Positions 18,831 through 29,900 of a stretch of DNA of 34,408 bases are shown in pieces. Within the stretch, counting starts at the first letter, position 1. Every line of letters starts with the position of its first letter. The position numbers were made by a program, and so were the translations under genes. Under the pieces are notes generated by a model. That model had not been told where the DNA came from, did not search any database, and saw nothing but the letters and a program-made list of their open reading frames with translations. Source of the DNA: Bacillota bacterium (lineage in GTDB: Bacteria > Bacillota > Clostridia > CAKSNL01 > HGM11501); assembly GCA_030705805.1 (NCBI GenBank), contig JAUZPY010000010.1, forward strand, positions 1-34,408, read 5' to 3'.

Positions 18831-21800
18831 TCAATACTTTTTATTTTCAGGGTGTATGCCAAGAGCTTCAGCTTCTAAAATAAATTCATTACTTCCCGAA
18901 ACATAGTATGTTGTTTGTATTATTTTGTGGGGCGTTTTTATATATAACGGATACCCACCAATGTGCTTTCTTACTACCGGATTCAGCTCGTCAAGCCTTG
19001 ATAAATCAGAAGCTTCCAATATAAAAGGCTCGGTATTTTGCTCCTTTAATGCAACAAATGAATCCGCAGTTAATTCACAGGTTCCGTCGTCGCGATAGTT
19101 TATATGACCTCTGGCAAAGATTGGTGAGTCAACATTAAGGATTTTCTCATATGTTTTTAAAACCTTCGGAAAAACAATGACCCTTAAATTACCTGTTGCA
19201 TCCTCCAAATTGATAAAGGCCATTATAGTCCCTGACTTAGTAATTTTCTCCTTCTTATCAGAAACCAATCCGCAAACAGTTACTCTCTCGCCGTCTTTTA
19301 CCTGAAGCTGCGAAAACTCACCTTCAGAAAACATTGCCGCGCTCTCGGATAAAACGCTAATGTTAATACAGCTTGCCTGCCTTATCTGCGATGCATATTG
19401 GAGAAGCGGATGGCCTGACAAATATAAGCCCGTCGCTTCCTTCTCCATTGTAAGCTTTATCTTTAAATCATATTCGGGAATATTGGGAAACTCATCCCTT
19501 GGCTCTTCCTCCGAATCCTCAAAAAAGGAAATCTGACCTTCTAAGTTATTTTTAATATCTTTCGAAGTACCTGAAAGTGCGCCTTCATACACAGCTAAAA
19601 GCTGCGCTCTGTTTGCTCCGGTAAAATCAAAGGCTCCGCTTTTTATCATTCCTTCCAAAGCTCTTTTGTTAAGGTCAGAAGCTCTCATTCTACGGCAAAA
19701 ATCATAAAGTCCCGTAAAGTCGCCATGCTCTTTTCTCTCTTCAACACATTCTTTTATAAAGCTTCTTCCTACGTTCTTTATTGCAGACAAGGAATAACGT
19801 ACCAAGCCCTCTTCAACGGAAAATAAATCGCTGCTTTTATTAATATCAGGCGGAAGTACTTTAATACCCATTTCACTGCAGCTTTGAGTATAACCCGATA
19901 CCTTGTCGGAACTTCCCTGCTCACTTGTCAGCATGGCTGCCATAAATTCAACCGGATAATAATATTTGAGATAAGCTGTCTGATAAGCTATTACAGCGTA
20001 TACCGTTGCATGTGATTTGTTGAAGGCATACTTTGCAAAGTCAGTCATCTCATCAAAAATTTCACCCGCTGCCTTTTCATCAACACCTCTTGACAATGCG
20101 CCCGGCACATTTTCTTCTTTGGAGCCGTAAATGAAGTTCTTTCTTTCCTTCTCCATTACGTCCATTTTCTTTTTACTCATAGCACGTCTAACCAAGTCAG
20201 CTCTGCCAAGGCTGTATCCGCCAAGCTCCCTTACAATCTGCATTACCTGCTCCTGATATACGATACAACCGTACGTCATATCCAGTATTGGCTCAAGCAA
20301 CGGTGTTTTATACTTTATGTCACCTTTATTTTTATTTTCAATATATCTGGGTATAAAATCCATAGGACCCGGACGATACAAAGATATCCCGGCAATAACG
20401 TCCTCAAGACTTGTGGGGGCAAGCTCTTTCATAAAGCTTGTCATCCCCCGGCTTTCAAGCTGGAACACACCTGAAGTATCTCCTTTGGCAATCAATGAAT
20501 ATACCTGTGGTATATTGTAGTCAATAGCATCTATATCTATCTCTATGCCCTTTGCTGCTTTTATATTCGCAATAGCATCTCTTATCACGGTCAGGGTTCT
20601 AAGACCCAAAAAGTCCATTTTCAAAACGCCCAGCTTTTCTAAGTTACCCATAGCAAACTGAGTGGTGATGACATCATCATTAAGCTGAAGCGGCACTCTT
20701 TCATAAACCGGTTCATCAGTTATGACTACTCCGGCAGCGTGAGTTGAAGTATGCCGCGGCATACCTTCTAACGCCATAGCGGTATCAAGCAGCTTTTTAA
20801 TTTCTTCGTTTACCTCATAGACCTCTTTAAGCTTAGGGCTTGTTTTAAGCGCCTTACCGATAGTCATTTTAAGCTCATTGGGAATCATCTTTGCCACAGC
20901 ATCAACTTCAGAATATCCAACTCCCAAAGCCCTGCCTACATCCCTGACTGCACCCCTTGCAGCCATAGTACCGAAAGCAATTATCTGCGCTACGTGGTCT
21001 GCCCCGTACCGCCTGTTTACATATTCTATAACTTCTCCTCTGCGTTCATAGCAAAAGTCTATATCCACATCAGGCATGCTGATTCTTTCAACATTTAAGA
21101 ATCTCTCAAACAGCAAATTGTATCTTATGGGGTCAACATTGGTTATATGTAGAGTATAAGCAACCATGCTACCCGCGGCACTACCTCTGCCCGGCCCTAC
21201 CATAATTTTCTGGCTTCTTGCAAACCTTATGAAGTCCCATACAATTAAAAAGTAATCTGTATAGCCCATAGAAGAAATTACATCAAGCTCATAATTCAAT
21301 CTGTCAAGGTATATTTTGTCACAGTTTTCTCCATATCTTTCTTTAAGGCCCTCACTGCACAGCTCTCTCAAATATTGCTCGCTGGTCTTCCCTTCCGGCA
21401 CGTCAAAATTAGGCAGATGTGATTTGGAAAAGTCAAATTCCACATTGCACATCTCGGCTATTTTTTCAGTGTTATCTAAGCACTCGGGAATATAAGAAAA
21501 AAGCTCCCTCATTTCATCTTCTGTTTTCAGATAAAACTCTTCCGTAGACATCCTCATTCTGTTTTCTTCATCTACTGTATGTCCGGTTTGAATACAAAGC
21601 AAAACGTCCTGATACTTTGCGTCCTTCTTTTCTATGTAATGAACATCGTTAGTGCAGACAAGCTTGGTGTTTGTTTCTCTTGCAAGAGAAATAAGCATCG
21701 GATTAAGCTCCCGCTGCTCCGGTATTCCATGGTCCTGAAGCTCCAGATAAAAATTCTCCGGGCCAAATATTTCTTTATATTCATTAAGACGCTTTAAAGC

Positions 21801-22259
21801 ACCTTCTTTATCTCCGTTTAAAAGCGCATAGGGGATATCACCTTTAAGGCAAGCGGAAAGCGCAATAATTCCTTCGCCATGCTCCCTTAAAAGTTCCATG
21901 TCTATTCTGGGTTTATAATAAAAACCTTCCGTAAACCCGGCGCTTGACAAATACATTATGTTGTTATAGCCTTCCTGATTCTTAGCAAGAAGCACCAGGT
22001 GGCCATACTTATTATCAATGCCGGATTCTTTATCAAAACGTGTTCTTTTAGCTGTGTAGAGCTCACACCCTATTATAGGGTGAATGCCCCTGTCCTTAGC
22101 CGCCTGATAAAAGTCAATTACCCCGTACATGGCTCCGTGGTCTGTAATGGCAACATGCTTCATTCCAAGCTCTTTTGCCCTGTCAAGAAGATCATTTATC
22201 CTGCAGGCGCCATCAAGAAGACTATATTCAGTATGTAAATGTAAATGAACAAAGCTCAT
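18831..22259 (-). CDS. dnaE: DNA polymerase III subunit alpha
   Basis: 1142 aa, N-terminal PHP domain (HLHTEYSLLDGA, ITDHGAMYG), GPGRGSAAGSMVAY, MPDVDIDF, OB-fold C-terminus. Confidence 0.98.
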   Translation of the reverse strand: MSFVHLHLHTEYSLLDGACRINDLLDRAKELGMKHVAITDHGAMYGVIDFYQAAKDRGIHPIIGCELYTAKRTRFDKESGIDNKYGHLVLLAKNQEGYNNIMYLSSAGFTEGFYYKPRIDMELLREHGEGIIALSACLKGDIPYALLNGDKEGALKRLNEYKEIFGPENFYLELQDHGIPEQRELNPMLISLARETNTKLVCTNDVHYIEKKDAKYQDVLLCIQTGHTVDEENRMRMSTEEFYLKTEDEMRELFSYIPECLDNTEKIAEMCNVEFDFSKSHLPNFDVPEGKTSEQYLRELCSEGLKERYGENCDKIYLDRLNYELDVISSMGYTDYFLIVWDFIRFARSQKIMVGPGRGSAAGSMVAYTLHITNVDPIRYNLLFERFLNVERISMPDVDIDFCYERRGEVIEYVNRRYGADHVAQIIAFGTMAARGAVRDVGRALGVGYSEVDAVAKMIPNELKMTIGKALKTSPKLKEVYEVNEEIKKLLDTAMALEGMPRHTSTHAAGVVITDEPVYERVPLQLNDDVITTQFAMGNLEKLGVLKMDFLGLRTLTVIRDAIANIKAAKGIEIDIDAIDYNIPQVYSLIAKGDTSGVFQLESRGMTSFMKELAPTSLEDVIAGISLYRPGPMDFIPRYIENKNKGDIKYKTPLLEPILDMTYGCIVYQEQVMQIVRELGGYSLGRADLVRRAMSKKKMDVMEKERKNFIYGSKEENVPGALSRGVDEKAAGEIFDEMTDFAKYAFNKSHATVYAVIAYQTAYLKYYYPVEFMAAMLTSEQGSSDKVSGYTQSCSEMGIKVLPPDINKSSDLFSVEEGLVRYSLSAIKNVGRSFIKECVEERKEHGDFTGLYDFCRRMRASDLNKRALEGMIKSGAFDFTGANRAQLLAVYEGALSGTSKDIKNNLEGQISFFEDSEEEPRDEFPNIPEYDLKIKLTMEKEATGLYLSGHPLLQYASQIRQASCINISVLSESAAMFSEGEFSQLQVKDGERVTVCGLVSDKKEKITKSGTIMAFINLEDATGNLRVIVFPKVLKTYEKILNVDSPIFARGHINYRDDGTCELTADSFVALKEQNTEPFILEASDLSRLDELNPVVRKHIGGYPLYIKTPHKIIQTTYYVSGSNEFILEAEALGIHPENKKY

Positions 22260-23161
22260 CTAAGTTCCCTCGCAATATCAGATATCTTCTTTAATCTATG
22301 GTTAACACCGGACCTACTCAGGCCTGACAAAACAGCTAACTTTGCTAAGCTTTCGTCCGGATTTGCCAGCCTTAATAATGCCATTTCCTGAAGCTGATCA
22401 TCAATGGCATCAAGACCAATGGTGGTCATTATGATTTCAATATCCCTTATTGACTCGCTGGCTGCATCGTTAGTTTTTTGCATATTTGCAACTTCGCAGT
22501 TAGTCATCCGGTTAATCTGATTTTTTTCTTCCTTTTCAATTTTTATGTTCATAAATTCCATAAGGGATTTATGCGCCCCGATAATGTTTAAAACAGTCTC
22601 TATGCTTTCAAAGCTTTTAAAGTACAAAACATAGTATTTCTGCCTTTTTATAATTTTAGGACTTTCGTCAAAGAAATCCAGTACCGAAGAAAGATCCTCT
22701 ACAGCCTGCGCACGCTTGGCCACAAATTCAAGGTGATATGTTTTCTCCGGCTCTAGCATTAGTCCTCCGCCAAGGAAAGCACCTTTTACAAAGCTTTTAA
22801 CGCAGCAGGACTCCTTAAGAATTTCAGAGCTTATTTCAAAATCTGCCTTTAGTGCGGAATTTGTTTTCTTTAGTCCTTTTAATATAATGTCAGCATCTTT
22901 TTCTTCATAATACAAAGAGAAGCACTTTCCGCCCCTTCCTGTATTTGCCGGGCTTAGAAGCCCGTCTTTAAGTCCGAACACCTTTTTGCATAAAAAAGAT
23001 ACCCGTTTGCCTGTTCTGTCACTATCTACAATAAACCTGCCGCCTGTGTCTGTAATTTTGAGTGTAAAAGAAGCAATGCCTGCAAGTTCTGCAAGCATAC
23101 AGCATTTCTTTTTAGTATCAAGTAAAAAAAGCTCGTCTTTTACCGCCGATGAAAACGACAT
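22256..23161 (-). CDS. whiA: DNA-binding protein WhiA
   Basis: 301 aa: SFSSAVKDELF..CCMLAELAG, C-terminal HTH LRLANPDESLAKLAVLSGLSRSGVNHRLKKI. Stop overlaps the dnaE start (ATGA). Confidence 0.96.
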   Translation of the reverse strand: MSFSSAVKDELFLLDTKKKCCMLAELAGIASFTLKITDTGGRFIVDSDRTGKRVSFLCKKVFGLKDGLLSPANTGRGGKCFSLYYEEKDADIILKGLKKTNSALKADFEISSEILKESCCVKSFVKGAFLGGGLMLEPEKTYHLEFVAKRAQAVEDLSSVLDFFDESPKIIKRQKYYVLYFKSFESIETVLNIIGAHKSLMEFMNIKIEKEEKNQINRMTNCEVANMQKTNDAASESIRDIEIIMTTIGLDAIDDQLQEMALLRLANPDESLAKLAVLSGLSRSGVNHRLKKISDIARELR

Positions 23162-23169
23162 AAGACCAC

Positions 23170-24027
23170 CTACTTTTTGTCTTTATCTCTATGTGAAGTA
23201 TTAACCTTATAGCCTGCTTTCATAAGATAGCAGCCCAGCCATTCGGCAATTGCCACACTTCTGTGTCTGCCTCCGGTGCAGCCTATAGCTATAACTAAAT
23301 TCGTTTTTCCTTCGTCAGAATAATTCGGCACAAGAAAGTCCATCATATCAGCCAACTTGTCCGTAAATGTTTTAGTAATTTCACTGGCAAATACATAATC
23401 CGCCACGCTCTTATCCGTGCCGTTTAAATGCTTCAGCTCCGGCTCATAAAAAGGATTCGGCAAAAATCTGACATCAAAAACCAAGTCGGCATCAAGTGCC
23501 ATACCGAATTTGAATCCGAAAGACTCCACTTCGATTTCCAAAGTTCCTTGCTCGCTTCCGGCTGAATAAAGGTTCATAAGCCTTTTTTTAAGACCTGATA
23601 GCGGCATATTTGACGTATCTACAATATGGTCGGACATTGCCTTAATGGGAGCTAAAAGCTCCCTTTCTTTTTCAATACCCTCCATAACGTTTCCTTCTCC
23701 GGCCAGGGGATGCTTCCTTCTGGTCTCTTTGTATCTTTTAATAAGGGTATCGTCGCTGCAGTCAAGAAACAAAATTTCATACTCATAGCCGTTCTTTCGA
23801 AGCGTCTGAAGCTCTGTTTCCATTTGCTCAAAGAGGTATCCTCCCCGAAGGTCCATAACCAATGCAACTTTTTCAAGTTTGCCTGCGGAATGCCGGCAAA
23901 TATCTGCAAATTTATCTATAAGTATAGGTGGAAGATTATCTATGCAGTAATAGCCCATATCTTCCATACAGTGAATAGCCTGAGTTTTTCCTGCTCCGCT
24001 TATACCTGTTACTATTACAAAACTCAT
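23170..24027 (-). CDS. rapZ: RNase adapter / NTPase RapZ (YvcJ)
   Basis: VTGISGAGKTQAIHCMEDMGYYCIDNLPP, IGCTGGRHRSVAIAEWLG. Confidence 0.97.
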   Translation of the reverse strand: MSFVIVTGISGAGKTQAIHCMEDMGYYCIDNLPPILIDKFADICRHSAGKLEKVALVMDLRGGYLFEQMETELQTLRKNGYEYEILFLDCSDDTLIKRYKETRRKHPLAGEGNVMEGIEKERELLAPIKAMSDHIVDTSNMPLSGLKKRLMNLYSAGSEQGTLEIEVESFGFKFGMALDADLVFDVRFLPNPFYEPELKHLNGTDKSVADYVFASEITKTFTDKLADMMDFLVPNYSDEGKTNLVIAIGCTGGRHRSVAIAEWLGCYLMKAGYKVNTSHRDKDKK

Positions 24028-24031
24028 TAAT

Positions 24032-24928
24032 CTATTCCTCCATTCCTATAACTCTTACTTCCTTTTCAAGCATAACCCCGTCTTTTTCAAAGACGGTTTT
24101 TTGAATATGTTTTATAAGGTCTAGTACATCCTTAGACGTTGCTCCGCCGACATTTATTATAAAGCCCGCATGAAGGTCGGAAACCTCGGCTCCACCTATT
24201 CTGCACCCTTTGAGTCCTGCGCCTTCAATAAGTGCACCGGCAAAATATCCTTCGGGTCTTTTAAAAATACTGCCTGCACTTGGGTAAGATAACGGCTGCT
24301 TTTCTCTCCTGCTTTTTGCGAGCATTGCCATTTTTTCTTTGATTTCTTTTTCGCTGCCTTTTTTAAGCTTTAAAACAGCACCGGTTATTAAATAGTCTTT
24401 TCCCGTATAAAAGCTTTTACGTTTTCCGAACTCATTATCAGTTACTTCGTGTTCCTCACCGTTTTCATCCAAATAAAAGCTTTTAATTACAACATGGCTC
24501 ATCTCTCCGCCGTAAGCACCTGCGTTCATGAATATTGCACCCCCAAGGCTTCCGGGTATTCCGGATGCAAATTCCAGTCCGGTAAGAGAATTTTCCGCTG
24601 CAAACTGTGCCAGATGAGTCAAAGAAACTCCGGCATCCGCAAAGAGCAATTCGCCCTCTGATTTAACAAAGTCAAAGCCTTGAGATAATATTATAACTAG
24701 GGTATCTATACCACTATCACTGACAAGCACATTAGAGCATTTCCCAAGAATTATGGGCTTTATACCTTCACTTTTGCACAGCTTTATAATTTCCTTAATT
24801 TCTTCTTTATTTTTCGGGCACGCCAGATACCTTGCAGGGCCACCTGTTTTAAAGGTGGTATACTCTGACATTAGTGCGTTTTCCTCTGCGGTTGTAATAT
24901 TTTTCAGTTTGTCAAAAAAAGTATCCAT
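24032..24928 (-). CDS. murB: UDP-N-acetylmuramate dehydrogenase
   Basis: FKTGGPARYLACP, GKCSNVLVSD, GLEFASGIPGSLGGAIFMNAGAYGGE, YPSAGSIFKRP. Confidence 0.97.
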   Translation of the reverse strand: MDTFFDKLKNITTAEENALMSEYTTFKTGGPARYLACPKNKEEIKEIIKLCKSEGIKPIILGKCSNVLVSDSGIDTLVIILSQGFDFVKSEGELLFADAGVSLTHLAQFAAENSLTGLEFASGIPGSLGGAIFMNAGAYGGEMSHVVIKSFYLDENGEEHEVTDNEFGKRKSFYTGKDYLITGAVLKLKKGSEKEIKEKMAMLAKSRREKQPLSYPSAGSIFKRPEGYFAGALIEGAGLKGCRIGGAEVSDLHAGFIINVGGATSKDVLDLIKHIQKTVFEKDGVMLEKEVRVIGMEE

Positions 24929-24947
24929 GGTGCCTCCCTTAAACTAA

Positions 24948-25889
24948 TTAATGCTTACCTAAAAATGCAGCACCTATAAGACCCGCATCATTGCCAAGAC
25001 GTGCAATTTCCAATCTTGTCTGGTCAACGTCCTTGCTATAGCGGTATTTTTCTACAAATTCAGTAATGGGCTTTAAAATAGTATCGCCCTCTTTACTTAT
25101 TGCACCGCCGATTGCAAGAACTTCAGGCTGAAATATGTTTACAATGTTAGTAATACCCTCAGAAACATACCCTATCCATTCATCTACGATCTTTTTACCT
25201 AATTCATCACCGTCTTTAGCAGCAAGGAAAGCGGTTTTTCCGCCTACTTCTTCAAGGTTATTTTTGCAAAGTGATGCAAGGTAAGAATTGGGGTTTTCTA
25301 ATATTGCCTGCTTAGTCGCATCAATAAGTCCTGTTACGGACGCATAAGCTTCATAGCAGCCTTTTCTTCCGCAGGTACACTTCTTCCCGCCCTTGACTAA
25401 TGTCATATGACCCAATTCGCCTCCGGCTCCGTTAAATCCGGAAAACAGCTTACCGTCAATTATAATGCCTCCGCCAACGCCTGTGCCGAGAGTTACAAAA
25501 ACAAAACTTTTCATGTCTTTTTTAAGCATTACATATTCACCAAGGGCGGCACAGTCGGCATCGTTTCCCATATATATAGGCTTATTTATATATTTCTGCA
25601 TTTCGGATCTGATGGGTGTATTTCTAAAGTTAATGTTATTTGCATAGACAATTATGCCTCTGTTATTGTCAATTGTACCCGGGCTTCCTATTCCGACAGA
25701 CTCTATATCATCCATTGATACTCCGGCCGTTTCAGCAGCTTCTATAGCACACAATGCCATATCCTTTGCAATTTCCTCGTAACCTCTATGTGCAAGAGTA
25801 GGTCTCTGTGCTCTGTTAATTATCTTGCCGTCCTCGTCTACAAGACCTGCTTTTATATTTGTGCCTCCAAGATCTATTGCTAAGTACAT
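24948..25889 (-). CDS. ROK family protein (glucokinase-like)
   Basis: IDLGGTNIKAGLVDEDG, TLGTGVGGGIIIDGKLFSG, GHMTLVKGGKKCTCGRKGCYEAYAS. Confidence 0.93.
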   Translation of the reverse strand: MYLAIDLGGTNIKAGLVDEDGKIINRAQRPTLAHRGYEEIAKDMALCAIEAAETAGVSMDDIESVGIGSPGTIDNNRGIIVYANNINFRNTPIRSEMQKYINKPIYMGNDADCAALGEYVMLKKDMKSFVFVTLGTGVGGGIIIDGKLFSGFNGAGGELGHMTLVKGGKKCTCGRKGCYEAYASVTGLIDATKQAILENPNSYLASLCKNNLEEVGGKTAFLAAKDGDELGKKIVDEWIGYVSEGITNIVNIFQPEVLAIGGAISKEGDTILKPITEFVEKYRYSKDVDQTRLEIARLGNDAGLIGAAFLGKH

Positions 25890-25926
25890 TATTATTCCTC
25901 CAGTTTATCATATAGAATTGCATTTA

Positions 25927-26898
25927 TTAATTTTCTGATTCTTCTTCGTCATCTTTATGACTTAGTGTATATTCCATTTGCTTTGTTATACGCTCAGACA
26001 GTTCTTCTGCCGCATTAAAGCCCATTTTTTTCTGTCTGTTATTCATAGCCGCAACTTCAACAATTACGGCCAGATTTCTGCCCGGGCGAATAGGTACTGT
26101 TATAGACGGGATTTTTATTCCCAGAATATCTGTTGTTTCATCTTCAATACCCAAGCGGTCATATGCTTTATCTTTATTCCACTGTTCAATATGTATGATT
26201 AAATCAATTTTTTCTGTTTCCTTAACTGCACCCATACCAAAAATCTTGCGTACGTCAACTATTCCGATACCTCTGATTTCAATAAAGTGCCTGATAATTT
26301 CCGGGGCGGTTCCCACAACGGATATGGAAGATACTTTTTTAATTTCGACTGCATCGTCCGCTACCAGACGGTGACCTCTTTTCACAAGCTCTACAGCCGT
26401 TTCACTCTTGCCTACGCCGCTTTCTCCAAGTATCAGTACTCCTTCGCCGTAAACCTCAACAAGAACGCCGTGGCGAGTAATTCTGGGCGCCAGTTCAACA
26501 TTAAGCCATGCAATTAAAGTGCTCATAAAAACAGAGGTTCCCTTTGGCGTTCTGTATAAAGGCACTCCAAATTTCTTTGCTGCCTCAAGAAGTTCCGGAA
26601 AAACGTCAAGCTCTCTGGTTATTATGACAGCAGGCAGCTTGCATGCAAAAAGCTTATCCAAAACTTCTTTTCGAAGCTGCGGTGTTAAACTTCCAAGATA
26701 ACTGTGCTCGACCTTACCCAAAATCTGAATTCTGGTATTGTCAAAGAAATCAAAATATTCTATGGCAAGCTGTATGCCGGGTCTGTATATATCTGAGTTT
26801 TTAATCTTTACTTTTTCTACATCCTTTTGTTCATGAAGGATCTCAAGCTCAAAGTGATCCACCATTTTTCTCAAAGGTACGGAAAATGCCTGATCCAT
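25927..26898 (-). CDS. hprK: HPr kinase/phosphorylase
   Basis: Walker A GESGVGKSETAVELVKRGHRLVADDAVEI; IEIRGIGIVDVRKIFG. Confidence 0.97.
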   Translation of the reverse strand: MDQAFSVPLRKMVDHFELEILHEQKDVEKVKIKNSDIYRPGIQLAIEYFDFFDNTRIQILGKVEHSYLGSLTPQLRKEVLDKLFACKLPAVIITRELDVFPELLEAAKKFGVPLYRTPKGTSVFMSTLIAWLNVELAPRITRHGVLVEVYGEGVLILGESGVGKSETAVELVKRGHRLVADDAVEIKKVSSISVVGTAPEIIRHFIEIRGIGIVDVRKIFGMGAVKETEKIDLIIHIEQWNKDKAYDRLGIEDETTDILGIKIPSITVPIRPGRNLAVIVEVAAMNNRQKKMGFNAAEELSERITKQMEYTLSHKDDEEESEN

Positions 26899-26916
26899 GT
26901 TAATCGCCCCATCTTT

Positions 26917-29900
26917 TTATGATATTGTTATCTTAACCGTATTCTTTTTCCCACTACCGTCAGTTGCCGTCGCTGTTATCGTAACAGTACCTGACCTTCC
27001 GTTTAATGTAACAAGCCCGTTTTCATCTACAGTCGCATATCTTGTATTACTTACGCTCCACACCACATTATCTCCTGCCGGAGCCGGGTATGTTTTAGCG
27101 GTAAACTGAATCTCGGCATACTTGCTTTCAACAAAGGTCTGTCCTGTTACATCACTGTCATCCTTTAAAATTCTCACGCTTTCTGCTACCGGTCTTACTG
27201 TGATTACAGCAGAGCCTGATACATAGCTTCCGTCCTCAGAAGTTGCTGTTATGGTAACCGTTTCAATATTCTCTATTGATTTTGCCGTTACTTTTCCGGA
27301 GCTTGATACCGTTGCTAACTCAGCGTCTGATGAAGACCATGTGACTTTTTTGTTCGTGGCATTATCAGGAGAAGTGTTTGCTTGAAGGGTTATACTTTTC
27401 CCCTCCGCAACATCGGTTGACCCTGTAATATTTATTTCTTTTGCTAATATTGCTACATTAATTGTTACTGTTGCCGCTTTCTTAGAGCCGTCCGCAGCTG
27501 TAGCCGTGATCTTAACCATACCGGTTTTTAGTCCGGTCACAGTTACAAGTCCATTCTCATCCACTGTTGCAACCTTTGTGTTGTTTGAACTCCATGTGAC
27601 TAAATTCGATGCATCAGAAGGGTCGGTATATGCCCCCAGCTGCAGCGTTTTTTCCTCTGAACCTAAATCTATTCCAAGTGTGCCTCCCGTTACGTCTTTA
27701 TCACGGCAGGTTATATAAACTTTAGTTGTAACAGGCGTTACTTTGATTGTTATTTCGCCTTTAATGAAGCTTCCGTCAGCAGCAGTTGCTGTTATAACGG
27801 CAGAGCTTATCTGTGATACATTCCTCGCCGTTACCTTCCCTGAGCTTGATACAGTCGCTACGCTTGTATCTGATGATGTCCATGTAACCCTTTTGCTGGT
27901 AGCGCCCAGCGGCAGCACATCAGCAGTTAAAGTAATGCTTTTTCCTGCAGCAACCTCGGTGCTTCCCTCAATATTTATTTCCTTTACCAATGTAGCAACA
28001 TTTATTTCAACTGACGCATATTTTCTGCTACCGTCAGAAGCCAAAGCAGTAATTGTGACTTTTCCGGACTTTCCACCTATAGCTGTCACTAAACCGTTTT
28101 CATCAACAGCTGCAATTTTTGAGTTATTTGAACTCCATGTAACTAATTTTGAAGCGTCAGAAGGGTCAGTATATGCCCCCAGCTGCAGCGTTTTTTCCTC
28201 TGAACCTAAATCTATTCCAAGTGTGCCTCCCGTTACGTCTTTATCACAGCAGGTTATATAAACTTTAGTTGTAACAGGCATTACTGTAATTGTTATTTCA
28301 CCTTTAATGAAGCTTCCGTCAGCAGCGGTTGCTGTTATAACGGCTGAGCTTATCTTTGATACATTTTTTGCAGTTACTTTTCCTGAGCTTGATACAGTTG
28401 CTACACTTGTGTCCGATGATGTCCATGTAACCTTTTTGCTTGTAGCGCCCAGCGGCAGCATATTAGCAGTCAAGGTAATGCTTTTTCCGGCAGCAACCTC
28501 GGTGCTTCCCTCAATATTTATTTCCTTTACCAATGTTGCAATATTTATTTCTACTGAAGCATATTTTCCGCTGCCATCGGTTGCCAAAGCTTTAATTATG
28601 ACTTTACCGGACAGACCTAAAGCTGTTACTAAACCGTTTTTATCCACTGTTGCAATTTTACAGTTGCTTGAACTCCATGTAACATTATCACCGGCTTCAT
28701 CGGGGAATGTGTGAGCTTGCAGCATAATTGTTTTGTCCGGAAGTCCCATATCTATTGCAAGAGTTTTAACTATATCATTGCTGCTTTCTCCGGTAATATT
28801 TACGCTTGTGCATGTAGGGATTACGGTCATCTTTATTACGGCATTTATACTGTTATCGTCATAAGCATAAGCCGTAACAAAGCACTCACCTATAGCTCTT
28901 GCGGTAATTTTACCTGTTGAACTTACCTGTGCAACTCCTGTATCGGAAGATACCCATTTAACTGTTGTCTTGCCGGGGGCACCTGTTCCATTCTGAACCT
29001 GAATTACCGGGTACAGGCTTTGCCCCTTTGAAAGGGTAATCTCTGTTTTATCGGTAACCAGCCTTCTGTTTTTAACTGTTAAGGTACATGAGCTATGTAT
29101 GGTTCCGTTTTCAGCATATGCGGTAATTACCGCGCTGCCCGCTGCTTTTGCAGTTACTATGCCTTCCGAGCTAACACCGGCAACACTATCGTTACTGCTT
29201 GACCAAGTTATATTTTGGTTAGTTGCCTCATTTGGAAATGCAGAAGCATTAATTTTCTTTTCTTCTCCTGTTATAAGGCAAAGCCCTGTATTATCTAAAG
29301 CTACTTCCGTTACCGGAACATAAGCTGAAACCTCTACTGCTATTTGGGGAGTGGCATCTTTTGATATTCTGTAATAGATGCCGTTATTTTGCACTATTAC
29401 ATATTCGTCTGTTTTTTTGGTATTACCGTTAAAGCTGACCTGGTACTTATATTCCCCGGGCGTATGTTCCTTAAAGGTTTCACACGTAACCTTTTCAATA
29501 TTAAAGGTCACAGGTGAGTCATCTTCATCAACTGCACCTAAGGCAGAAGGAAAGAGCTTTAAAATATCGCTTTCAGAATATGTTTTGTTTACCTCAACTT
29601 TCAAAATATCGGAAAATCCCTTAATTTCTTTTGTTACTATCACTGTAACTTTGCCTTTTACGTCAGCTCCTAAAGTGTACTCATTGTTATTATATATAAT
29701 AGTCTTAATTTTTCCGTCAAGACTTATTGTTCCGTCAATTACCGCTTCAAAATTGTATGTACCTTCCGTATTATCAACAAAACCAACACTTTCCCAGTAC
29801 TTAACAGGTATTAAAATAGTATCTTCATCTGTAATGTTAGCTGTTAACTCAGTCGGAAGCAGAGAAGCAATTTCGGGTTTTGTCTTTCCTTTCTGAGCAT

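Noticed and set aside
27506-28714. Plus-strand ORFs of 70-172 aa antisense to the Big2 array
   Set aside because: They lie in the antisense frame of a clear coding repeat array; their mutual similarity just mirrors the 543-bp repeat. No RBS or independent protein signature.
26920-29325. CRISPR-like regular repeats
   Set aside because: The periodicity (~270/543 bp) is in-frame protein repeats (Big2), not short direct repeats with unique spacers.
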